Assembly: GCA_017795105.1 (NCBI GenBank)
Contig: CP051247.1
Location: 4,372,001-4,436,000 of the forward strand
Source of the DNA: Planctomycetaceae bacterium
Lineage (GTDB): Bacteria > Planctomycetota > Planctomycetia > Planctomycetales > Planctomycetaceae
Direction of reading: 5' to 3'
DNA: 64,000 bases
A model generated the notes under the pieces. It did not search any database. It saw only the letters and a program-made list of their open reading frames with translations, and was not told the origin of the DNA. The position numbers were made by a program, and so were the translations under genes. Shown here piece by piece: positions 18,647 to 25,928 of this stretch; the first letter of the stretch is position 1; each line of letters opens with the position of its first letter.

Positions 18647-20218
18647 ATGTACAAAACGCTTTTATGCCAGCGGTATCTGCGAACCCGCTTCATTGCTCTG
18701 GCCAGTATTATCAGTGTCATGCTCGGCGTGGCGACGATGATTGTCGTCAACAGTGTGATGTCCGGGTTCAGCTCTCAGATGCGGGACCGCATTCATGGAC
18801 TGCTCGCCGACGTCGTCATTGAATCGCACAGCTACGACGGCGTTTCCGATCCCGATCTGCAGATTCGCATCGCCCGCGAAGTCGCCGATGATTACATCGA
18901 AGCGATCACGCCGACGGTCGAAGTTTACGGCATGCTGAACTTCAATTTCGCCGGACAGTGGATCACCAAACCGGTCACGCTGATCGGCATTGAGCCGGAA
19001 GGCAAAGCCAAGGTCGGCCCGCTGCGGTCGTTCCTCGACAGCTACAATCCGGTTTACGCCGAGAATGAGATCTCGCGGAAAGCCCTGCGTCCCGACAGCG
19101 AACAGCCGAACTGGAATCTGTCGAAAGACGCCGTCGAATACCGTCGGGAAAAGATCGATCGTCAGAAGTGGTACGAAGAACAGCTGGCGGCGATGGAACA
19201 GGCCGAGACTCCGCTGATCGATCCGGCTGCCGCCACTGTGGAGTCGGAAAACCCTGAAGGGGCGATGCCGAACGATCCGTTCGCGGATCCCTTCGGCGAT
19301 TCCACAGCTGCGAATGCCGATTCCGAACCCGCCGACCCTTACGCTCTAATGGATGGCCGCGTTTACGTCGGCGTCGGGCTGGTCAGCTATCCGTATCGGG
19401 ATCCCGAAACCGGCAAGATGAAGACCATGATGATGGCCAAGCCGGGCGACGATGTGAAAATCAGCACCGTCACGGCCGGACGTCCGCCGTCTCATGCGGC
19501 CTACCAGGCAACGATTGTCGACGTCTTCAAAAGCGGCATGACCGAGTACGACAGCAACCTCGTCTTCTGCAATCTCGATGAACTGCAGGAAGTTCGCGGC
19601 ATGCTTTCGCCAGCGACCGGCAAGCGGGCCATCACTTCGCTGCACATCAAACTCAAGGACTACACGCAGGCATCGGATGTCGTCGAACGCCTGAAATCGG
19701 CCTTCCCGCCCGATCAGTTCGTGGTGAAAACCTGGGAACAGAAACAGGGGCCGCTGCTGGCCGCCGTGGAGGTTGAATCGGCCATTCTCAATGTGCTGCT
19801 GTTCCTGATCATCGCCGTAGCCGGCTTCGGGATTCTCGCGATCTTCTACATGATCGTTGTTGAGAAGACTCGCGACATCGGCATTCTGAAAGCCCTGGGC
19901 GCCAGCTCGAGCGGCATCATGTCGATCTTCCTGTCCTACGGGCTTTCGCTCGGCGTGGTCGGCAGTGGTGTCGGCGTGGTGCTGGGACTGCTGTTCGTGC
20001 ACTACATCAACGAGATCGAAGACGTCATCACCTGGGTGACCGGGCGAAAAGTCTTCGATGAAACGATCTACTACTTCCCAGAGATCCCGACCGCGGTTCA
20101 TCCTTCCATGGTGATTTCGGTGGCTCTGGGAGCGATGCTGATCGCCGTTCTGGCGAGCGTGTTCCCGGCTCGCCGAGCCGCCCGGATGCACCCCGTTGAA
20201 TCGCTTCGTCGCGACTAG
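18647..20218 (+). CDS. LolC/LolE-type ABC transporter permease
   Basis: Inner-membrane permease of the lipoprotein-releasing LolCDE type, 523 residues, about 100 more than usual. An N-terminal helix (about 14-38) is followed by VVNSVMSGFSSQMRDRI, as in LolC/E. The periplasmic domain contains an extra segment (about 160-240) rich in Asp, Glu, Pro and Ala (NDPFADPFGDS), probably disordered. Three helices follow (about 380-405, 425-455, 487-505), with the coupling segment VVEKTRDIGILKALGAS. It ends with RRAARMHPVESLRRD. The ATPase lies 85 bases downstream. Lipoprotein release towards the outer membrane is the likely role. Confidence 0.87.
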   Translation: MYKTLLCQRYLRTRFIALASIISVMLGVATMIVVNSVMSGFSSQMRDRIHGLLADVVIESHSYDGVSDPDLQIRIAREVADDYIEAITPTVEVYGMLNFNFAGQWITKPVTLIGIEPEGKAKVGPLRSFLDSYNPVYAENEISRKALRPDSEQPNWNLSKDAVEYRREKIDRQKWYEEQLAAMEQAETPLIDPAAATVESENPEGAMPNDPFADPFGDSTAANADSEPADPYALMDGRVYVGVGLVSYPYRDPETGKMKTMMMAKPGDDVKISTVTAGRPPSHAAYQATIVDVFKSGMTEYDSNLVFCNLDELQEVRGMLSPATGKRAITSLHIKLKDYTQASDVVERLKSAFPPDQFVVKTWEQKQGPLLAAVEVESAILNVLLFLIIAVAGFGILAIFYMIVVEKTRDIGILKALGASSSGIMSIFLSYGLSLGVVGSGVGVVLGLLFVHYINEIEDVITWVTGRKVFDETIYYFPEIPTAVHPSMVISVALGAMLIAVLASVFPARRAARMHPVESLRRD

Positions 20219-20303
20219 GCCGCAACACGTTTTCAGTCGGTGACAAAGACCAGCCCTCAAAACTTCCACTCCGCTCTGCGGTGTTCGTCAAACGGAAATT
20301 CTC

Positions 20304-21038
<735 letters not shown>

Positions 21039-21095
21039 TTCGACGACTTCGCACTGGCGAGGCTTCCGTAAAAGCGGTCGTCCTCAATTCCCAAC

Positions 21096-21125
21096 GCACG
21101 AGGCGTATCCCCTCGTGCTTTTTTT
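21096..21125 (+). terminator. Intrinsic terminator after the LolD-type gene, 16 bases before ilvE
   Basis: GCACGAGG (21096-21103) and CCTCGTGC (21111-21118) with a 7-base loop and a run of seven Ts. It must end the transporter transcript. Its closeness to the ilvE start leaves no room for a normal leader behind it. Confidence 0.8.
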
Positions 21126-21140
21126 CGTATAGCGAATCTT

Positions 21141-21992
21141 ATGAAGATCTATCTGAACGGCGAGCTCGTCTCCAAAGAAAATGCCACGGTGAGTGTGTTT
21201 GACCACGGTCTGCTGTATGGAGACGGGGTCTTTGAAGGAATTCGCATCTACAGCGGGAAGTGCTTCCTGCTCGATGAGCACATCGAGCGGCTCTACGAGA
21301 GTGCGCGGGCCATTCGCCTTGAGATTCCCATCAGCGAAGAAGAGATGGAGAAGGCCATCAACGACACTGTGGCCGCCAATGAACTGACGGATGGGTACAT
21401 CCGCCTGGTGGTGACACGGGGGTCCGGTTCGCTGGGGCTCGATATCCGCCGGACGAGCGATCCGCAGGTCATCATTATTGCCGATAAGATCAGCCTGTAC
21501 CCGCCGGAGTTGTACGAACAGGGGCTGAAGATCATCACGGCCAGCACGCTACGCAATCATCCTCAGGCACTCAGCCCGCGGATCAAATCGCTGAACTATC
21601 TGAATAATATTCTGGCCAAGATCGAGGGGACCGACGCCGGCTGCCTCGAAGCCTTGATGATGAACCACAAAGGCGAAGTGGCCGAGTGCACGGGCGACAA
21701 TATTTTCATCGTCAAGAACGGCGTGCTCAAGACGCCATCGACGGACGCCGGAATTCTCGATGGCATTACGCGTCGAGCTGTTATTCGACTCGCCCGGGAA
21801 GCCGGACTGACCGTGGAAGAGGTCACGCTTACGCGGCACGATATCTACGTCTGCGATGAATGCTTCCTGACCGGAAGTGCCGCGGAAGTGATCGCCGTGA
21901 TCGAACTCGACGGCCGCCCGATCGGCGACGGCAAGCCCGGCGAAGTCACCAAGGACCTCAAAGAGCGTTTCGTGAAGCTGACCCGCTCGTAA
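21141..21992 (+). CDS. ilvE: Branched-chain amino acid aminotransferase (class IV)
   Basis: A PLP-dependent fold-type IV aminotransferase that interconverts branched-chain amino acids and their 2-oxo acids; D-amino acid transaminase is the main alternative. 283 residues. Key features: VFDHGLLYGDGVFEGIR (19-35), the PLP Lys149 in SPRIKSLNYLNN, and GEVAECTGDNIF, whose Glu contacts the cofactor ring. The start ATG 21141 lies only 16 bases after a terminator and lacks a Shine-Dalgarno sequence; TATAGC just upstream would make the mRNA leaderless. panB, which uses the 2-oxo acid of valine, is 450 bases downstream on the same strand. Confidence 0.88.
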   Translation: MKIYLNGELVSKENATVSVFDHGLLYGDGVFEGIRIYSGKCFLLDEHIERLYESARAIRLEIPISEEEMEKAINDTVAANELTDGYIRLVVTRGSGSLGLDIRRTSDPQVIIIADKISLYPPELYEQGLKIITASTLRNHPQALSPRIKSLNYLNNILAKIEGTDAGCLEALMMNHKGEVAECTGDNIFIVKNGVLKTPSTDAGILDGITRRAVIRLAREAGLTVEEVTLTRHDIYVCDECFLTGSAAEVIAVIELDGRPIGDGKPGEVTKDLKERFVKLTRS

Positions 21993-22144
21993 GCATGGCC
22001 GGGAGGATACCTGGCTCTCCGGTCTACGTGCGATCGACGGTACTGCCGTCCTGGTCCTGGGATAAGGTCGGTGACAGGATTTTCTACGCGCCGCGGGCTG
22101 CAGGGATCTCGCGGGACCGAGATGCCTCACCGCGTTCAGGCAAT

Positions 22145-22181
22145 AAAAAAAGGCGTGATCGACTACACCGTCGATCACGCC
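22145..22181 (-). terminator. Minus-strand intrinsic terminator in the ilvE-panB gap
   Basis: GGCGTGATCGAC (22152-22163) and GTCGATCACGCC (22170-22181) are perfect 12-base arms. Seven As lie on the left (22145-22151), which is a U7 tract for minus-strand RNA; the right flank AATGTCC has no T run, so it does not work for the plus strand. Confidence 0.7.
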
Positions 22182-22224
22182 AATGTCCACCATCGAAGCA
22201 AGTGCGGGCCAACTCCTGCCTCGC
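22145..22224 (-). ncRNA. Candidate small RNA between ilvE and panB
   Basis: Inferred transcript of about 80 bases on the strand opposite to ilvE and panB. It is bounded by promoter-like boxes (TTGGCA, 16 bases, TATTAG) and a 12-bp intrinsic terminator with seven Us. No protein gene lies on this strand between the promoter and terminator. The frame opening at ATG 22193 runs on into ilvE antisense and is not protein-like. The alternative is that the hairpin serves read-through from some farther minus-strand start. Confidence 0.35.
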
Positions 22225-22230
22225 GGCTGG

Positions 22231-22258
22231 CTAATATAGAATGCAAGCGACGTGCCAA
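22231..22258 (-). promoter_or_regulatory. Promoter-like boxes of the candidate small RNA
   Basis: On the minus strand, TTGGCA (22258-22253), a 16-base spacer and TATTAG (22236-22231). An overlapping TATATT could also act as -10 but then lacks a well-spaced -35. Confidence 0.35.
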
Positions 22259-22439
22259 AGTTCGTTCAGAGAGCCTGTTGCGGGTAAGTCGTGAATTGGA
22301 AAGTGGTTACGAATTGTTGGTCCAGATCCGGGCCGATTCGACATTCTGAGGTGTTGCAGAACGCAACGGGCGATGTGTTTTATTTTGCAACACGTGTCTC
22401 AATTTGTGAAACGGCCCGCAGGACAGAGAAAGTTTTCGC

Positions 22440-23231
22440 ATGTGCGCAATGACGGTTCCCAAATTCATGGCCGCAAAAAAGCAGGGCCAGAAGCTCTCGA
22501 TGCTGACCGCTTACGACTATGCGTGGGCGGAGATCGTCGATCAGGCCGGGGTCGATGCGATTCTGGTTGGCGATACGCTCGGCATGGTGGTGCAGGGGAA
22601 TTCAACGACGCTGCCTGTCACAGTCGATGAGATGATCTATCACGGGCGGATGGTCGCCCGGGCGACGCGAAATGCGCTTGTCGTGGTCGATCTGCCGTTC
22701 CTCAGTTATCAGGTTTCTCCGCAGCAGGCGATCGAGAATGCCGGCCGAATTCTGAAAGAGACCTCCGCGTCGGCGGTGAAGCTGGAAGGAGGCGTCTCTC
22801 AGGCTCGCACGATCGAGGCTCTTGTTACGGCCGATATTCCGGTCATGGCCCACGTCGGATTCAAACCGCAATCGATTCACGCGGTCGGTTCGATGGGGAA
22901 GATCCAGCGAGACGAAGAGGCCCTGCTGAACGACGCGCGAGCAGCCGAGAAGGCCGGAGCGTTTGCCATCGTTCTGGAAATGGTCTCCCGAAAGATAGCC
23001 GCCCGGCTGACCAAAGAGTTGTCGATTCCGACGATCGGCATTGGAGCCGGCCCTGATTGTGACGGCCAGGTTCTCGTGCTCAACGATATGCTCGGCATGA
23101 GCCCCGGCTTCTCGCCGAAGTTCCTCAAGAAGTACGCCGATCTGCATGGGGTCGCTTCGGAAGCCGTTCGTCGGTACTCCGAAGAAGTCCGCTCGGGCAG
23201 CTTTCCGGACGATGCCCACAGCCACGATTGA
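22440..23231 (+). CDS. panB: 3-methyl-2-oxobutanoate hydroxymethyltransferase
   Basis: Adds a hydroxymethyl group from methylene-tetrahydrofolate to 2-oxoisovalerate, the first committed step of pantothenate (coenzyme A) synthesis. 263 residues, the normal length. ILVGDTLGMVVQG (41-53) carries the Mg-binding Asp45; VKLEGG, MAHVGFKPQS and AIVLEMV (with the catalytic Glu) and IGIGAGPDCDGQVLV are all family-typical. Its substrate is the 2-oxo acid that the upstream ilvE product handles, but a 447-base gap containing a minus-strand terminator separates them, so separate promoters are likely. Confidence 0.94.
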   Translation: MCAMTVPKFMAAKKQGQKLSMLTAYDYAWAEIVDQAGVDAILVGDTLGMVVQGNSTTLPVTVDEMIYHGRMVARATRNALVVVDLPFLSYQVSPQQAIENAGRILKETSASAVKLEGGVSQARTIEALVTADIPVMAHVGFKPQSIHAVGSMGKIQRDEEALLNDARAAEKAGAFAIVLEMVSRKIAARLTKELSIPTIGIGAGPDCDGQVLVLNDMLGMSPGFSPKFLKKYADLHGVASEAVRRYSEEVRSGSFPDDAHSHD

Positions 23232-23253
23232 AGCCTTATCTGGCGAGGCGCAT

Positions 23254-23292
23254 AAAAAGAGATCCGCAGCGGACGCGAGACGCTGCGGATCA
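23254..23292 (-). terminator. Intrinsic terminator of the helical membrane protein pair
   Basis: GATCCGCAGCG (23262-23272) and CGCTGCGGATC (23282-23292) are 11-base arms; on the minus strand the stem is followed by TCTTTTT. It lies 35 bases past the stop at 23328. Confidence 0.78.
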
Positions 23293-23327
23293 TTCCATCG
23301 TTCGACTTGCGAACGTGGTCGTCTGGA

Positions 23328-23993
23328 TTATTCCGTCACTGCAACGGCGTTCTGATTCTGCTGCTGCAGAGTTTTCATCAGACGCAGAATTCGCAATTCG
23401 AGCAGTTCAACCGGTTCCATATTTCCGCCAGCGGTCAGGCGGTCGACCTTCGAGTTGAATTGAGTCTGCAGTTCAGCCAGATTGTCCATCTGTTTCTGCA
23501 TATCAACTTCGAGAGCCTGTTCCAGGTCCTGTTCCAGACCAACGATGAACTGGCGGGCTTCCTGAGGACTGTCTTCCAGTTCTTTCAGGTACGATTCGAT
23601 GTCCTGATGATTTTCCTTCAGGAATTCGCGGAAAGCCTGCTTGCTCATCTGCGTTCCTTCGTCGAGTCCTTCTTCGACTCCGGTTTCGGTCAGTTGCTCC
23701 AGCTGGATGCGGGCATCATCACTGGAGGCCATCAGCTGTTGACTGACAGTCTCGGCGTACTGATCGCTGTTTTCGCGAACTCGCGTGACGATCTCTTCGC
23801 GAATTTCCGGGTAGTTCTCTTCGGCGTACTGTTCGGTTGCGGCGGCGATGTTCTCCGGCTTCAGATTTTCCTGAACCTGAGAGTAGGTCATGCCGGCGAT
23901 CGCGATCAGTTCGACGCAGAAGACGATCAGCAGGATCGTGGTGATCCCCGGCCCATTCGAGCGGCCATTGTTGTCGTGAGTATTCGTTGACAT
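23328..23993 (-). CDS. Membrane-anchored helical protein of unknown function
   Basis: Not recognised. 221 residues: about 16 polar residues, one membrane helix (about 17-37, ITTILLIVFCVELIAIAGMTY), then a long acidic, Gln/Glu-rich, almost wholly helical region with probable coiled coils (for example EQDLEQALEVDMQKQMDNLAEL near 160-182). No Cys in the soluble part and no catalytic motif. ATG 23993 has AGGAG eight bases upstream. It lies 66 bases after a gene for a protein of the same design (24060-24710); the two are likely co-transcribed, and a terminator closes the unit. A scaffold or tether role is a guess from shape. Confidence 0.68.
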   Translation of the reverse strand: MSTNTHDNNGRSNGPGITTILLIVFCVELIAIAGMTYSQVQENLKPENIAAATEQYAEENYPEIREEIVTRVRENSDQYAETVSQQLMASSDDARIQLEQLTETGVEEGLDEGTQMSKQAFREFLKENHQDIESYLKELEDSPQEARQFIVGLEQDLEQALEVDMQKQMDNLAELQTQFNSKVDRLTAGGNMEPVELLELRILRLMKTLQQQNQNAVAVTE

Positions 23994-24059
23994 CAGGTAA
24001 CTCCTGTATTTCCATTCGGCAGAAATGTGTATGAATTGTGATCGGATCAGCCGGCGTGA

Positions 24060-24710
24060 TTAGCCGTCCGAGGCCATCTGAGTGATTTCCGTTTCGGCTT
24101 TGTCACTCAACTTGAGGACCAGCCAGTCGGAGAGATATTTCAGCAGCTGTTCCCGGGTCTGTTCCTGTGAAGCCTGTTCGATTGGCTCGACCTGTTCCCA
24201 GAGATTCATCGTGCGTTCCGACTGATTCTTCAGTTCGTCGATCGAATACCGGTCCATCAAGCGGTCTCCGACTTTGCGAAACTCAGCGATCAGCTGATCG
24301 ACTTCTTCACGACTCGCATACTCGGGGAACTCAGCGGCGACGACGTCGCGCTGTGCGACCCAGAAGTCATCCATCTGCTTCTTGGTTTCCTGCATCACTG
24401 TCTGCTCGAGATCTTCGAGATAGGTGGCACTCTCGCGATTGAGAATCTTCACGTACTTCGGATAGTCTTCTTCGAGTTGCTTCTGCATGGCCGTGGCCAG
24501 CGGCGGGACAACGTCGCGAGTCAGTTCATAGGATTCGCGGACGATGGTGTCCGAGTTGTCCTGAATCATCTCGCCCATCTCCTGGGCGATCTCTTCTTCC
24601 TGAACATCTGGAGTCGGCGGACCGGAGTACGCGACATAGCCAAAGATCGCGCCGACGCCCACAATGAGCACGACGAGGATCAGGTTGTTAACGGTCGAAA
24701 ATGGGTTCAT
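24060..24710 (-). CDS. Membrane-anchored helical protein of unknown function
   Basis: Not recognised. 216 residues: one N-terminal membrane helix (about 8-30, NNLILVVLIVGVGAIFGYVAY), then a helical, acidic region with MQKQLEEDYPKYV, QTVMQETKKQMDDFW and KVGDRLMDRYSIDELKNQSERTM-type amphipathic stretches. Its neighbour at 23328 has the same build and similar segments (EEDYPKY here, EENYPEI there), suggesting an ancient duplication. ATG 24710 has GGAGACTGAA upstream. The orientation of the membrane helix suggests the helical rod lies outside the cytoplasm; this is inferred, not shown. Confidence 0.68.
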   Translation of the reverse strand: MNPFSTVNNLILVVLIVGVGAIFGYVAYSGPPTPDVQEEEIAQEMGEMIQDNSDTIVRESYELTRDVVPPLATAMQKQLEEDYPKYVKILNRESATYLEDLEQTVMQETKKQMDDFWVAQRDVVAAEFPEYASREEVDQLIAEFRKVGDRLMDRYSIDELKNQSERTMNLWEQVEPIEQASQEQTREQLLKYLSDWLVLKLSDKAETEITQMASDG

Positions 24711-25237
24711 TTCAGTCTCCTGTCAGTTTCGTGATGGCAAAAGGCAGCCCTGATCAACAGCAGCGCCTGCTGCCGGATCTTCGCGGTGCCCTTAGAATGA
24801 TGAATGTCTTCGGCGGCTGAGCAGACATGTTGTCTGATGGGAAACCCGCTGATCGGGGGATGATCGGCCATCGATTGCTGACAACCGCCTCCCGCCCCTG
24901 TCGACTCAGCCGTATGAGGTCAATCTCGGGTGGTGGGATAGTAAGTTCGCAAACCCGATACCGATTGACCAGGAAATGCCTGAGCAGACACCAGCAAGAG
25001 AGTCTACTCGGGTGGACGTCTCTCGGCTCTTCAACGAGCAATCACCCCGTAGCGGTGGCATCCTGCGTAATGCCGCTTACTTCAGCTCGTAGGCTGGGAT
25101 AGCCGGCAGGCGTATCCCAGCAAATGTGCGTTCCATACTGGAATAGGGCTCCGCCTGTCCCAGCCGACATGCGACGTTCGTCGTCCAACTCCCTCCAGCT
25201 GCCTCGAAGATAAGTGCCTACGGTTATCCTGCCGCCG
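24711..25237. other. 527-base intergenic region
   Basis: The left half is upstream of the helical-protein pair and should hold its promoter, though none stands out. The right half contains a TGGGATA-type repeat at 25089-25130 and a diverged unit after it (about 25135-25175, TAGGGCTCCGCCTGTCCCAGC). No coding sequence is seen. Confidence 0.45.
25089..25130 (+). repeat. TGGGATA/TATCCCAGC intergenic repeat, copy 2
   Basis: Core GGGATAGCCGGCAGGCGTATCC, preceded by GTAGGCT and followed by CAGCAAATGTGCG. It matches the copies at 18093 and 35126 almost base for base in the inverted ends and the AGCA(A)AT tail. Confidence 0.6.
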
Positions 25238-25777
25238 TTACCAGAAACGCTTCGGCGATCGGCGGAGAGGTAGTGTACATCCAGTTCCAGTCAGCAGAAT
25301 CGCGAAGATCCATTTCCAGAACCGGGCGCCGAAAACCACGGTCGCATTGAACAAAATAAAGCCGAAGACAACATGCAGGGTGAGTCGATACCAGTCAGGA
25401 AGCCGGGCCAGACCCCGGCGAATCGAGAACCAGATGTCCACAGGCCACCAGACGGTCAGCAGATAATTGACCCAGATTCCGCCTCCCCAGGCGATTCCCG
25501 TGACTGAGGCCGTCTGTTTCGCGGTGTGGGCGTAGGCAGCCGCGTGACTCCAGTGATGGACAAAGTGAAACGCGGCGAAAAAATGGAGGAGATACAGGAG
25601 GAAGCCGCTGCACCAGATGGCCGTTGCAATTCGGTCGGCCGACGCTCCAGCCGAACGGGGCCAGGGCCAGATTCGCAGGTCGTAAAGCAGTCGCAGCAGA
25701 TAGCAGACGACGACGAGCCTCGCGGTTCCGAGCACGAGCAGATCGGCAGTCTCCACGGCGGCTCTCCAGACGCTCAA
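25238..25777 (-). CDS. Small integral membrane protein of unknown function
   Basis: Not recognised. 179 residues with about four to five membrane helices (about 12-32, 50-72, 92-112, 132-150, 152-166). HFFAAFHFVHHWSHAAAYAHTA (68-89) clusters six His at a membrane edge, recalling haem- or metal-binding membrane proteins, but no known motif was matched. TTG 25777 is used as start, with AAGG a few bases upstream; GTG at residue 8 is an alternative. It is divergent from the topoisomerase subunit A gene. Confidence 0.6.
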   Translation of the reverse strand: MSVWRAAVETADLLVLGTARLVVVCYLLRLLYDLRIWPWPRSAGASADRIATAIWCSGFLLYLLHFFAAFHFVHHWSHAAAYAHTAKQTASVTGIAWGGGIWVNYLLTVWWPVDIWFSIRRGLARLPDWYRLTLHVVFGFILFNATVVFGARFWKWIFAILLTGTGCTLPLRRSPKRFW

Positions 25778-25827
25778 ACGCCTTAGGAATAAGTTTTCTG
25801 GCGATCTCCGGGCTGTCTCGCCCCGGT

Positions 25828-25856
25828 TTGACGGCGTTTTCGGGCCTTCCTATCCT
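25828..25856 (+). promoter_or_regulatory. Candidate sigma-70 promoter of the topoisomerase A gene
   Basis: TTGACG (25828-25833), exactly 17 bases, TATCCT (25851-25856). Predicted start near 25863, leaving a leader of about 65 bases with AGGAG at 25914. Confidence 0.55.
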
Positions 25857-25928
25857 ACTCAATCCCCAAATGAATCCCTACCCGTCGTGGGTGATTCGGC
25901 GGAATAACCATTCAGGAGTTGATCAGCT

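Larger units (their letters stand above)
21993..22439. other. 447-base intergenic region between ilvE and panB
   Basis: It contains a minus-strand terminator (22145-22181), a promoter-like minus-strand sequence (22231-22258), and near panB three GTTGC/GCAAC blocks (GTGTTGCA at 22351-22358, GCAAC at 22363-22367, TTGCAACAC at 22385-22393) that can pair. No plus-strand terminator for ilvE was found. Confidence 0.5.

Noticed and set aside
25238..25777. Cytochrome b-like protein because of the His cluster
   Set aside because: His residues are not spaced on two helices as in di-haem cytochromes, and no CxxCH or quinone site is visible.
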